Shown piece by piece: positions 17,888-26,136 of a stretch of 64,000 bases of DNA. Positions within the stretch are counted from its first letter, which is position 1; the number at the start of each line of letters is the position of its first letter. The translations under genes were made by a program, and so were the position numbers. The stretch lies in contig NZ_JARHUF010000001.1 in assembly GCF_029223195.1 (NCBI RefSeq), positions 62,001 through 126,000 of the forward strand, written 5' to 3'. Source of the stretch: Vibrio sp. CAU 1672 (lineage in GTDB: Bacteria > Pseudomonadota > Gammaproteobacteria > Enterobacterales > Vibrionaceae). The notes under the pieces are model-generated. The model had not been told where the DNA came from. It searched no databases and saw only the letters and a program-made list of their open reading frames with translations.

Positions 17888-18952
17888 CTAGTTGCTGTTA
17901 CCAATTTGATATTGTTTTAGCAATTTAGGAATCACGCTATAGGTAGAGTAGTCGTTTTCAATCGTCATACGGGCGCAGTGTCGAATGCGTTGTTTGTCAC
18001 TTTCTGCTAAGGCGAGCCAATTACGAAGTTCGTTGATCAGTGCAGGCATGTCTGGGGCAATAAAGCCATTTTGTTGATGATTGATCAGTTCTGGCAAACG
18101 GCCGACCTCTAATGCGAACACAACAATACCACGGGCCATCGCTTCTAAAGCTGCCATTGGCAGGCCTTCAAAGCGAGAGGGAATCACCAGCACACCGATA
18201 CAGGGCCATACCAGTGCCATATCAGATTGATGGCCATAAAAACTGACATTGGAAGGGGCCCTTTCCGTGAGCTGGGCTCGCTCCGGCCCATCACCATATA
18301 CTGAAAAACACAGTTGAGGGAAAGCTTGGGCTAAATCCAAAAATCTATCGGCACCTTTTTCGACACTTAGTCTGCCGACAAAAGCAAATTGCTCAAACGC
18401 CTGATTCATGTCGGGTAGAGCAACAAAGTTATTCAGTAGTTCTGCCTGACAGGGCAGTTTTGCGCTGATGGTTGGGCTGACAGAAAAACAATGGTCAGAA
18501 AGAAAACCACTATACCTGTCAAAAAAGTCGTACCACCAAACTTTGCCACTTGGGGTCTCTCCGGCGTGAAAGGTGGATAACAGGTGCGGGATTCGGCGAC
18601 TGATCAATTTTGCGCCTCGGGCTATCAGCGCGGCTTTATAGCCATGGGTATGGAGCACTGACGGCTGATGGCGATGGATTGCAACGAGTAAGCGTTTTAT
18701 TGGCAGCGCACAGCTGCCACCCGCGAGATCTGCGAGAAAACTGATCGGAATTTTCAGCTGTTGCGCGCGTTCCCAAATTAGCGGCCGGGCGTATTGATTG
18801 GTCAGAACTATTCGTGGAGAACGGTTTTGCTCAAGTAACCCCTTGGCGAGCTCTAAAACATGGCTTTCGATTCCGCCATAAATCAAGCTATCCAGAAACA
18901 ACCAGACTTCCCCCTTAACCGGGCATTGATTATTGTCCGATATCAGTTTCAT
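17888..18952 (-). CDS. sypH: glycosyltransferase family 4, SypH position
   Basis: A 354-residue GT4-type enzyme. N-terminal GGIESHVLELAKGLLEQ is the usual glycine-rich acceptor-domain loop. The C-terminal half has FAFVGRLSVEKGADRFLDLA and PSRFEGLPMAALEAMARGIVV (E-x7-E). Its first 23 bases overlap the 3' end of the regulator gene sypG, so the two are translationally coupled. A gap with a new sigma-54 promoter separates it from sypI. Donor sugar is unknown. Confidence 0.8.
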   Translation of the reverse strand: MKLISDNNQCPVKGEVWLFLDSLIYGGIESHVLELAKGLLEQNRSPRIVLTNQYARPLIWERAQQLKIPISFLADLAGGSCALPIKRLLVAIHRHQPSVLHTHGYKAALIARGAKLISRRIPHLLSTFHAGETPSGKVWWYDFFDRYSGFLSDHCFSVSPTISAKLPCQAELLNNFVALPDMNQAFEQFAFVGRLSVEKGADRFLDLAQAFPQLCFSVYGDGPERAQLTERAPSNVSFYGHQSDMALVWPCIGVLVIPSRFEGLPMAALEAMARGIVVFALEVGRLPELINHQQNGFIAPDMPALINELRNWLALAESDKQRIRHCARMTIENDYSTYSVIPKLLKQYQIGNSN

Positions 18953-20444
18953 CTGTTTCCCATGCTTGTTTTTTACGGTAAACCGTGGAAGGGCTGAGTT
19001 CCAACATCACGGCAGCATTTAGCACATTGCCGTCACAGTATGCAATGGCATTCTGGATCGCTTCTCGTTCTACCTGCCACATCGGGCGAATGGTCCCGTC
19101 ATGATGAAAATAGGCGTTTTGGTTGGGGTTGGGGGATGTTTCTGCATCGGGAACGTAGGTTGCTGGTGGTATTTTTTCCTGCTCTGCTGGTAAAACTTCC
19201 CCGGTGGACGGAGGTGTGTTCGGTTTTTCAGGTCGCATTATGTCTCCGGCGCGGGGAGGCTTGGTTTTCACCTCATGACGTTTGAGTTCTGCCGGTAAAT
19301 GATCAATGGTGACTTCTTTGGCATCATGCAATACAACAATATTACGTATTACATTTTGCAACTGGCGAACATTGCCCGGCCAACGGTAATTCTTTAGCAA
19401 TGCCTGCACCTCCTTACTGATTGATTTAAAGTGCTTTTTGTCTTCCTTGGCGTATTGAAGTAGAAAATGCTCGGCAAGGGTGACAATGTCACGTTCCCTT
19501 TCTCTCAGCGGTGGCATATCAATTGGAACCACGTGTACACGATAGTATAAATCTTCCCGAAAACGACCTTCTTCAACCTCGACAAGAGGGTTGCGGTTGG
19601 TCGCACAGATGATACGTACATCCGCTTTCATCTCTTTACTGCCACCAAGCGGGGTATAGGTACCGGTTTGTAAGAAACGCAGTAACTTCTTCTGCATCTC
19701 CAACTCCATCTCACACAGTTCGTCTAAAAACAGCGTCCCGCCGTGAGCAAGGGTTGCCGCGCCTTTGCGGTCAGAGGTTGCACCGGTGAAAGCACCTTTG
19801 ACATGGCCGAAAATTTCGCTCTCGAGCAAGTCACGCGGGATGGCACCGCAGTTAAGAGCAACAAATGGCTTACTATTGCGCTGGCTCTGACGATGAACAG
19901 CTTCGGCACAGACTTCTTTACCGGTGCCGCTTTCACCAACAATGAAAACGCTTGCCGAGGTTGGGGCGACCGCATCAATGGTTTTATACACGGCTTGCAT
20001 CGGGAGGCTGGAGCCGATAAAACCATGATAGTTTCGGCGATCAAATGTTGTCTGAATATTCTCAACCAAGTGTTCTAGCTTGGCTTGTTTTAGATGCAGA
20101 GCTACCGAGGTTTTCAATCGATCCGCATTGATTGGCTTTTCTAAAAAATCTTTGGCTCCTTTTTGGATCAGGCTGACCGCGATATCGACGCTACCGTGGG
20201 CGGTGGCAATAATGACAGAGGTGGGGATTTCATGCTGGTTTACCCAGTCCAGCACCTCTTCACCAGACATGTCCGGTAGTTTGAGATCGAGAATTAACAG
20301 TTGCGGTGGCGTCTTTTCAATAAAACGCATTGCGTCGCGGCCGGTCTCCACATGGAAAATATCGTATGGCTCATCTTTAACATATTGCTTGTACAGAATC
20401 GCTAAAGAGGTTGAGTCTTCTACCAGTAATACCCTTGGTCTCAT
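18930..20444 (-). CDS. sypG: sigma-54-dependent response regulator, SypG-like
   Basis: A 504-residue NtrC-family activator. The receiver domain occupies residues 1-120, with phospho-acceptor Asp53 in LLILDLKLPDMSGEE and the conserved Lys in FLEKP. The AAA+ domain (about 145-380) has Walker A GESGTGKE, the sigma-54 contact loop GAFTGA and Walker B LFLDEL. A Pro-rich linker leads to a Fis-type helix-turn-helix (GNVLNAAVMLELSPSTVYRKK). In V. fischeri SypG drives the syp promoters. Here matching sigma-54 promoters with a shared palindrome precede sypA and sypI. An exact matS site lies inside the coding sequence. Confidence 0.88.
   Translation of the reverse strand: MRPRVLLVEDSTSLAILYKQYVKDEPYDIFHVETGRDAMRFIEKTPPQLLILDLKLPDMSGEEVLDWVNQHEIPTSVIIATAHGSVDIAVSLIQKGAKDFLEKPINADRLKTSVALHLKQAKLEHLVENIQTTFDRRNYHGFIGSSLPMQAVYKTIDAVAPTSASVFIVGESGTGKEVCAEAVHRQSQRNSKPFVALNCGAIPRDLLESEIFGHVKGAFTGATSDRKGAATLAHGGTLFLDELCEMELEMQKKLLRFLQTGTYTPLGGSKEMKADVRIICATNRNPLVEVEEGRFREDLYYRVHVVPIDMPPLRERERDIVTLAEHFLLQYAKEDKKHFKSISKEVQALLKNYRWPGNVRQLQNVIRNIVVLHDAKEVTIDHLPAELKRHEVKTKPPRAGDIMRPEKPNTPPSTGEVLPAEQEKIPPATYVPDAETSPNPNQNAYFHHDGTIRPMWQVEREAIQNAIAYCDGNVLNAAVMLELSPSTVYRKKQAWETDETDIGQ
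19480..19492. promoter_or_regulatory. matS site (MatP binding)
   Basis: GTGACAATGTCAC is an exact match to the matS consensus GTGACRNYGTCAC. By composition alone a 64-kb window should contain about 0.015 such sites; this window has two. It lies within sypG. Confidence 0.8.
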
Positions 20445-20477
20445 ATTTCTTTCCCAGCTTTCTGAGTGATATTGACG

Positions 20478-20494
20478 TTTTCATTTTGAGAATC
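20478..20494. promoter_or_regulatory. imperfect copy of the syp palindrome upstream of sypG
   Basis: TTTTCATTTTGAGAATC matches the TTCTCATTATGAGAA core at 13 of 15 positions. It starts 34 bases upstream of the sypG start codon, and no sigma-54 promoter is visible at the expected distance downstream. If it is bound, it would suggest autoregulation. Confidence 0.35.
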
Positions 20495-20580
20495 TTATAG
20501 TATTAAGTATTAGCATAAGCAGGCTGAACTGCAGAAATTTCTTTATTTTTAATGCATTATCACATGATCACCAATGAAAA

Positions 20581-20967
20581 TCAGCTTTCAAAACCCTGTT
20601 CTTTTCGTTCGTTGAGCGCCGTAAACGAGCGCTTGGCAAGTTGGGGCAGTAGCTCCGAAAGTACCAGTGCCTGCTCGGTATCACCATCAAGGCAGTGTTT
20701 TTCAATCGCGCGGGCGCAGCGGGACAGGCTGCGATTGCCAAGAGCCAGCGCTGAACTGCCTAAAGTATGCACTTCAAATTCCAGTGTCGCGATATCACCC
20801 GCCTCAATCGCCTGAACAATTTTCACCATACGTGCTTCAGACTCCTGTATATAATGCTCTATTAACGATGGTAGAACCTCTGCACACGTATCTTTGATCA
20901 TTTGCTGTAAAACCGGCTCGTCAACCAGACAGCCATCAATGTTAAACTGAGCTTCTGTATTCATCAT
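20581..20967 (-). CDS. standalone histidine phosphotransfer (Hpt) protein
   Basis: A 128-residue all-helical protein. The phospho-accepting His is in FEVHTLGSSALALGN (about residue 67), which follows the Hpt pattern H-x-L-x-G-S-x3-x-G, followed by the second helix LSRCARAIEKHCLDGD. There is no kinase, receiver or membrane part. It lies between sypD and sypG, where V. fischeri has sypE and the hybrid kinase sypF, whose C-terminal Hpt domain passes phosphate to SypG. It therefore probably relays phosphate from a kinase encoded elsewhere to SypG. Two adjacent ATG codons make the start uncertain by one residue. Confidence 0.8.
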   Translation of the reverse strand: MMNTEAQFNIDGCLVDEPVLQQMIKDTCAEVLPSLIEHYIQESEARMVKIVQAIEAGDIATLEFEVHTLGSSALALGNRSLSRCARAIEKHCLDGDTEQALVLSELLPQLAKRSFTALNERKEQGFES

Positions 20968-20979
20968 TACTCTTCCTTA

Positions 20980-21666
20980 CTAATGCGTTAACCATTCACT
21001 GCGCAAAATCTGTTGTTTTAATTTGTGTTTCCAGCCAGTGGGAAGCACTTTGAGTTTGTTCACCTGGCGAATTAGTTCATCTTTAAGGCTTGGTGTCTGT
21101 TTCATATTCAGCACCGCACCAATCAGGTTCGTGTTGCTGGCATCCAGTAACTGCTTAGCTTGTAATAGCTGGGTAGCGGTAGTCTGGGCAAAACATGCCA
21201 CCAGGATAGTGGCGTCACAGGCACCGGCAACCACTTGGGCGGGAATATTGCTTTTATTGATATTGAGCAGAGGGGAAGTATCAATAACAATACGGTCGTA
21301 CTGGTCACGCCAATGAGCGATTTGCTGGCGCATACCATTTGGATCCCGATACACCAGGCTGGCGCAGGTCTGAGTGGGGGCCGGTAACCCCAGCAGAACT
21401 TGCCCGTGCTGAGGGCGCTGGAGCAGCTCGCCAATCATGTCTGATTGTTCAAACTGATGAACGGATAAGTAGGCAGGCCTGAAAAGGTTCAAGTCAACAT
21501 ACAGCGTCTTATAGCCTGCAAGAACAAAACGTTCCGCAAGAGATGACGCTATGGATGTGACGCCGTCTTCAGACTGGCAACCGACAACACAAACACTATG
21601 GAAGCCGTTAGTTTGAATATTGAGGTAGATTTGCTCGATCTCACTATGCGTGGCCGGAATAGTCAT
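20980..21666 (-). CDS. sypD: CpsD/CapB-type P-loop protein, SypD-like
   Basis: A 228-residue soluble protein of the BY-kinase/MinD-like ATPase fold. The Walker A region is GCQSEDGVTSIASSLA (29-44), with Val where the catalytic Lys normally stands. The Walker A' equivalent is LYVDLNLFRP and the Walker B equivalent is DRIVIDTSPL. The C-terminus (WKHKLKQQILRSEWLTH) lacks the Tyr cluster that is autophosphorylated in true bacterial tyrosine kinases, so kinase activity is doubtful. It starts one base inside the sypC stop codon (TAATG) and is followed by the Hpt gene after 12 bases. The likely partner is the chain-length protein SypO. Confidence 0.78.
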   Translation of the reverse strand: MTIPATHSEIEQIYLNIQTNGFHSVCVVGCQSEDGVTSIASSLAERFVLAGYKTLYVDLNLFRPAYLSVHQFEQSDMIGELLQRPQHGQVLLGLPAPTQTCASLVYRDPNGMRQQIAHWRDQYDRIVIDTSPLLNINKSNIPAQVVAGACDATILVACFAQTTATQLLQAKQLLDASNTNLIGAVLNMKQTPSLKDELIRQVNKLKVLPTGWKHKLKQQILRSEWLTH

Positions 21667-23762
21667 TACAGTGCTCCTATCAACACGATGGTGGTGGTGA
21701 TTTGAAGAATATCTCTCAGTCCTGCCCGGGCTTTTTCTACAAAGCTCTCATCCTTGTGTGGGATAAATATCGTGTCGCCGGCACGAATAACCGGTAACTG
21801 ATATATATTGGCTGTCTTACTGAACTCGGTTAAATCAAATGTCCGGGCCTGGCCTTGACAACATGACAAGTTAACCACAGTAATTTTTTCCAGGTAGGCA
21901 CTGTCTGTCGGCCCTCCGGCCTCTGCCAACAGATCTAAAACGGTCATATTGTCATTAAACTCATAGCGTCCGGGCGCGCGGACCTCACCCAGCACTCGCA
22001 CGGTAGACTCTTTGGAACGGTCTAACCAGTTCTTGTCTTTTTCCGGGATATAAATTGTATCGCCGGGTTTGACAATCGGCAGGATTGACTCGTCACCGGT
22101 TTCGAAGTACAGCGACAAGTTTAACTTACTGACTTTGGCGTAACTTAAGTTGCGATGTGTCACTCGAATATTATGAATATCGGCGTTTTGTGTCGGGCCA
22201 TCAGCTGCGGAAAGAATGTCCAAAAAGTGCATTTCTTCAGTAAATCGGTAACGGCCGGGCGCATTAATCTGACCAAAAACATAGATCGAAGCGTCTGAGC
22301 TTTGCCTTACCCACTGTGATTTATTATCAGCGGGATCATCTGGTAACTCGTGAACTCTTACCACGCTTCCGGCGCTGATGGACGGCAGCCTCGATGATGA
22401 TCCTTTCTGAATATATTTGTCCAAATTGAACTTGACCATGGTGCCATTGCTCGCCACCTCAATTTCGGTCGTATCGGCACGGCGGGTTGGCCCTCCGACG
22501 TGTGCCAGCAGGTCAATCAGATCCATTTCATCTGACCATTCTATACGTCCAGGACGGACCACTTCGCCAATAACAGCAACGGCACGGTCTGGCGCCACTT
22601 TTAGCCATGATTTTTCATTCATGTCGGTTTTTTCCGGAACAAAAATCGCGTCGCCGGCATTGATAGGGGGTAAGCCCGCCGAAGTCAGGCCTTCAGTGTG
22701 AGCCGTCAGATCAAATTTCACCACATCACCATTTGCTTTAATCACCCGGATTTGTCGCGACTCGGCATAGCGAGTCGGCCCGCCGGCATTGGCGAGGATA
22801 TCCATAAAACTCGCATTTTTCTTGCCTTCGTAGGCGCCCGGACGGGCTACTTCACCCATCACATACACCACATTTGCTCCGGCTTTAATTTCGTCTTCCT
22901 GTTTAGGGACGAAAATGGTGGCCCCCGGCTCTATAGTCGGCAGGAGGTTTTGATCTCCGCTATCCAGGTATTGCTTAAGATTAAAAAGGATAGGGGTGTT
23001 GTTAGTGATAATCCGGATTTGCTCTACGCTGGCGTAACGAGTGACACCGCCGGCGCGCATGACAATATCAACTAAGGTGCTGTTGGGCTTATAAGAAAAT
23101 GACCCCGGAGCATTGACCTCACCAAAAACTTTGATAGCTCGGGCTGAATCGGCACTGTCACCTGAGTTAGCCAGTTTTGCAGCATCAAATTCTTGCTCAA
23201 TGTTCCCAACCAGAGGCGACGCAGGGACAAACAGCACATCAAGTGACTCCAGAGCAGGAAGATGAGTTTGATCTCCGGTATCAAGAAACCGTTTGTAATC
23301 AAACTCGATGTTTTGATTACCACGTTTAACAAGCATTTTATCCAGCTGGGCTCCGGCTCTTAAACCGCCGGCCTCATATACGAACATCTGTACATTTGCA
23401 CCTGCTGGTAAGGTGTATTCCCCAGGCTTGGCAACGTAACCTTGTACCGAAAGAAGAATTTGTTGCTGTTTGATGAAAACACGTGCATTGCTTACATCCC
23501 GGTAGACTGTTTTCAATGTATCAATGATCACCTGTTCCAGTTGTTCTTCACTGTAGCCGGCCACAAACACCGGGCCAATCTCAGGCAGGCTAATTCGCCC
23601 GCGTTTATCAACCTGAAATCCGGTATTGAGTGAGCTTTCTCCCGGCAGGTTAATCTGAATAAGATCACCCACTTTCACTGTGTCGGGCTCTTGTGCTTTC
23701 ACGCCAGGGATAAGGACGAGCAATAGCAACCCAACCATTAAGATCCTGCTCAATACGTTCAT
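21666..23762 (-). CDS. sypC: polysaccharide export protein with six SLBB domains, SypC-like
   Basis: A 698-residue outer-membrane export protein of the Wza/SLBB group. A signal peptide covers residues 1-23 (VGLLLLVLIPGVKA). The poly-export domain follows (PDTVKVGDLIQINLPGE). I count six SLBB-type units, each with a core like VFGEVNAPGSFSY, VMGEVARPGAY or VLGEVRAPGRYEF and a following AGGPT. The C-terminus ends in a hydrophobic stretch (ILQITTTIVLIGAL), the probable outer-membrane helix. The absence of a lipobox differs from classic Wza. Its start overlaps sypB by 4 bases (ATGA) and its stop shares one base with sypD. Confidence 0.85.
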   Translation of the reverse strand: MNVLSRILMVGLLLLVLIPGVKAQEPDTVKVGDLIQINLPGESSLNTGFQVDKRGRISLPEIGPVFVAGYSEEQLEQVIIDTLKTVYRDVSNARVFIKQQQILLSVQGYVAKPGEYTLPAGANVQMFVYEAGGLRAGAQLDKMLVKRGNQNIEFDYKRFLDTGDQTHLPALESLDVLFVPASPLVGNIEQEFDAAKLANSGDSADSARAIKVFGEVNAPGSFSYKPNSTLVDIVMRAGGVTRYASVEQIRIITNNTPILFNLKQYLDSGDQNLLPTIEPGATIFVPKQEDEIKAGANVVYVMGEVARPGAYEGKKNASFMDILANAGGPTRYAESRQIRVIKANGDVVKFDLTAHTEGLTSAGLPPINAGDAIFVPEKTDMNEKSWLKVAPDRAVAVIGEVVRPGRIEWSDEMDLIDLLAHVGGPTRRADTTEIEVASNGTMVKFNLDKYIQKGSSSRLPSISAGSVVRVHELPDDPADNKSQWVRQSSDASIYVFGQINAPGRYRFTEEMHFLDILSAADGPTQNADIHNIRVTHRNLSYAKVSKLNLSLYFETGDESILPIVKPGDTIYIPEKDKNWLDRSKESTVRVLGEVRAPGRYEFNDNMTVLDLLAEAGGPTDSAYLEKITVVNLSCCQGQARTFDLTEFSKTANIYQLPVIRAGDTIFIPHKDESFVEKARAGLRDILQITTTIVLIGAL

Positions 23763-24607
23763 TGGTTGGCTCCTTTATGGTTGTTCTGGTTATCGCTGGC
23801 GGTTAGTACTTCGATACTCACTCTACGGTTGGTCAGGTGAACTCCCGGCGTGGTACCTTCAAACAAAGGCAATGTTTCTCCCAGAGATTTAGTATTAATG
23901 CGCTCAGGAGCCACGCCAAAAACTGTCAGGTAACGTTTTACCTGATCCGCTCGATCCTGGGCGAGTTTCTGATTGTAACTCTCGTCACCACTGGCATCTG
24001 CATGTCCGGTAATCATCAGGGTCAGGGGAGGTGTGTCACGCAGAATATATGCTGCCTGAGCAAGGTTCCCCATGTATTTGGGATTAATCTCCGCAGAATT
24101 GACGGCAAACTGATTGTCAACATTAAGCAGTTCATACACTTTAGCCACCGTCGTTAAATCCTGACGTAATTTGCTTATGTCTGCTGGTGGCGTGCAGGTA
24201 GTTTGGGTCAAGACATAATCCAGCTGTTGCTCCAGTTGATTCAGCCTTTGGCGCTGAATCACCAGATCATTAGCTGCATCGAGCATTAAGCCTCCTTCTA
24301 ACTCTCGAGCGATACGGTTTTGTTTCTCCAGCGCTTGCACAACAGCAGCAGGAAAACACCAGCGTGCGCCTTCCTGGATCAAAGCATCAAGATGGAGTTT
24401 GCTAAGTTGCCAGTCGAATCGAAGCCCATGCTCAGGCCCGAGCGGTTCATCAGGCATGACAGGTGAAAAGCCTCGGTCGTTGATGGCGATGTCCTGATAG
24501 CTTTCTGCCAGTCCTCCAGAGCCATATTCAGGATAGTCAAATGAGGAACATCCGAGCGTTACCACAACAACACTATACATTGTTAACTGCCTCACCAGAT
24601 TTACCAT
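23759..24607 (-). CDS. sypB: OmpA-family lipoprotein, SypB-like
   Basis: A 282-residue protein with lipobox VTLGC (Cys about 20), so it is probably a lipoprotein. It has a helical middle part (QRQRLNQLEQQLDYVL) and a C-terminal OmpA peptidoglycan-binding domain containing LMITGHADASGDESYNQKLAQDRA and NRRVSIEVL. It would anchor the export complex to the cell wall. It lies between sypA and sypC with a 4-base overlap to sypC. Confidence 0.83.
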   Translation of the reverse strand: MVNLVRQLTMYSVVVVTLGCSSFDYPEYGSGGLAESYQDIAINDRGFSPVMPDEPLGPEHGLRFDWQLSKLHLDALIQEGARWCFPAAVVQALEKQNRIARELEGGLMLDAANDLVIQRQRLNQLEQQLDYVLTQTTCTPPADISKLRQDLTTVAKVYELLNVDNQFAVNSAEINPKYMGNLAQAAYILRDTPPLTLMITGHADASGDESYNQKLAQDRADQVKRYLTVFGVAPERINTKSLGETLPLFEGTTPGVHLTNRRVSIEVLTASDNQNNHKGANQ

Positions 24608-24643
24608 GCCAACCTCCGTGTCTACCGCAGTAATTATTATTAG

Positions 24644-24964
24644 TCAGTGCTGGTTGCTATTAACCGGTATGGCGTGATTGATTCGCAACAAGCTGATGAT
24701 TTCTAAAGGTTGCCCTGTCACGTTTTCAATCTTCATCGTGCGGTTATGTTCAATTAGTCGCTTATACAAATAAACAATGGCACCAATACCAGAAGAATCA
24801 AGAAATTGGACATGTTTAAAGTTGATTTCGACTTCATTGTGGTGATCTGAGTTGATCACGGCGTCGATTTGCGGTTGAGCCAGTCGGCACCCATGTGCAT
24901 CCAAATCGCCCAAAATCTCAATAGTGAGTTTATCCTGACTGATTTCTAGTTTCCGAAGCTCCAT
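24644..24964 (-). CDS. sypA: STAS-domain anti-sigma-factor antagonist-like protein, SypA
   Basis: A 106-residue single STAS domain when started at MELRKLEISQDKL, which has AAGGAG upstream. A longer in-frame start would add 25 residues lacking domain similarity and would place the sigma-54 promoter inside the gene. The conserved phosphorylatable Ser lies in FKHVQFLDSSGIGAIVYLYK. In V. fischeri SypA controls biofilm formation and its Ser is phosphorylated by SypE; no sypE is present here. It is the first gene of the locus, directly behind a sigma-54 promoter. Confidence 0.85.
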   Translation of the reverse strand: MELRKLEISQDKLTIEILGDLDAHGCRLAQPQIDAVINSDHHNEVEINFKHVQFLDSSGIGAIVYLYKRLIEHNRTMKIENVTGQPLEIISLLRINHAIPVNSNQH

Positions 24965-25000
24965 AAAGTTATCTCCTTGTCTATACCGATGCTTTGAAAG

Positions 25001-25016
25001 AGCGAAATCCGTGCCA
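25001..25016 (-). promoter_or_regulatory. sigma-54 promoter of sypA
   Basis: Minus strand TGGCACGGATTTCGCT, with GG and GC 10 bases apart; it differs from TGGCACNNNNNTTGCT by one base. It lies 37-52 bases upstream of the sypA start, with the enhancer-like palindrome 69 bp further upstream. Confidence 0.78.
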
Positions 25017-25084
25017 TAAATTAAATTATTTTTAATCAACGAGATAAGACAGCACCCCGAGATTACTCAAAATAAAAAAGGGGT

Positions 25085-25103
25085 GATTCTCATTATGAGA
25101 ATC
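25085..25103. promoter_or_regulatory. palindromic enhancer-like site, sypA promoter
   Basis: GATTCTCATTATGAGAATC has perfect 9-bp arms around one base. It contains the same 17 bases as the site upstream of sypI. It lies between sypA and the divergent DNA ligase gene. The rest of this 319-base gap shows no ORF. Confidence 0.75.
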
Positions 25104-25283
25104 AGAAAAGAGTTTCAGCTTTATGACCGATAAGGGAAAAGCAACACGAACATGTCAGAAACTGAGACATATTACATCTTAGTCATATCGTTACATGCGA
25201 TTACTCGAAGTTATTTCAGCATCAATAGCCGTAGAAAGATAAATTCAGTGTAATGAAGTTATTACGAGACAAGGGTAACCATT

Positions 25284-26129
25284 ATGCGATTTAAAATGAC
25301 GTTGATAGCTTTTGCCATTCTTCATTCTGTTCAACCTGACGCCTCTGCCGATGAGATTGTACCTTCAGTGCCACTAGCCAAAAATTATCATGATGGTGTT
25401 GACGTCTCAGAATATTGGTACAGCGAGAAGCTGGACGGCATTCGTGCATACTGGACAGGGCAGCATTTAGTTACCCGTAAAGGCCATCGAATTCATGCAC
25501 CAGGCTGGTTCACTCAGGTATTACCCGATTACCCATTGGATGGCGAGTTATGGGCGGGGCGAGGTAATTTCCATGTCGTGCAGCAAACGGTGTTAGACAT
25601 AAAGCCGATTGACACTGCCTGGCGTAAAATTGATTTTATGATTTTTGATATGCCACACTCTGCCGGCAATTATGAGAAACGCTATTACAACATTCAGAGC
25701 CTGGTACTACAGATTGACCAGCCGCACATTAAGTATGTCAAACACCGAGCCATTCGCAACGAACAGCACCTGTTTGAACAATTAGATCGCTTCGATCAGT
25801 CCCGGGGAGAAGGGATTATGCTGCGCAAAATATCCAGCCGTTATCAGGCCGGCCGAGGCAGTGATCTGCTTAAGCTAAAGCGCTTTCAGGATGAAGAAGC
25901 AGTTGTGGTGGGATATAAACCTGGTTCAGGTCGATTATTAGGTATGATGGGAGCGTTGCTCGTCCAGCTAAAGGACGGTAGCCATATTTATATCGGTAGT
26001 GGTTTTACCGATGAGATCCGACGTGCACCTCCGAAATTGGACACAACTATTACCTTTCGTTTTAACGGTTACACCCAGACAGGCAAACCGCGCTTTCCCC
26101 GCTATGTCCGGGAGCGGATCGAACATTGA
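25284..26129 (+). CDS. secreted ATP-dependent DNA ligase (LigE-type)
   Basis: A 281-residue minimal ATP-dependent DNA ligase. The AMP-accepting motif I is EKLDGIRAYW (Lys about 49). The further nucleotidyltransferase motifs are DGELW, FMIFDMP, EGIMLRK and LLKLKRFQDEEA, followed by a short OB domain (VVVGYKPGSGR). It starts with a cleavable signal peptide (residues 1-22, ending DASA), so it acts in the periplasm. This is the pattern of the LigE enzymes of naturally competent Gram-negative bacteria. A GGGTAA site precedes the ATG. It is divergent from sypA. Confidence 0.9.
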   Translation: MRFKMTLIAFAILHSVQPDASADEIVPSVPLAKNYHDGVDVSEYWYSEKLDGIRAYWTGQHLVTRKGHRIHAPGWFTQVLPDYPLDGELWAGRGNFHVVQQTVLDIKPIDTAWRKIDFMIFDMPHSAGNYEKRYYNIQSLVLQIDQPHIKYVKHRAIRNEQHLFEQLDRFDQSRGEGIMLRKISSRYQAGRGSDLLKLKRFQDEEAVVVGYKPGSGRLLGMMGALLVQLKDGSHIYIGSGFTDEIRRAPPKLDTTITFRFNGYTQTGKPRFPRYVRERIEH

Positions 26130-26136
26130 CCTCATA

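Noticed and set aside
21557..21569. matS-like GTGACGCCGTCTT
   Set aside because: Two mismatches in the right half; such matches are expected by chance more often.
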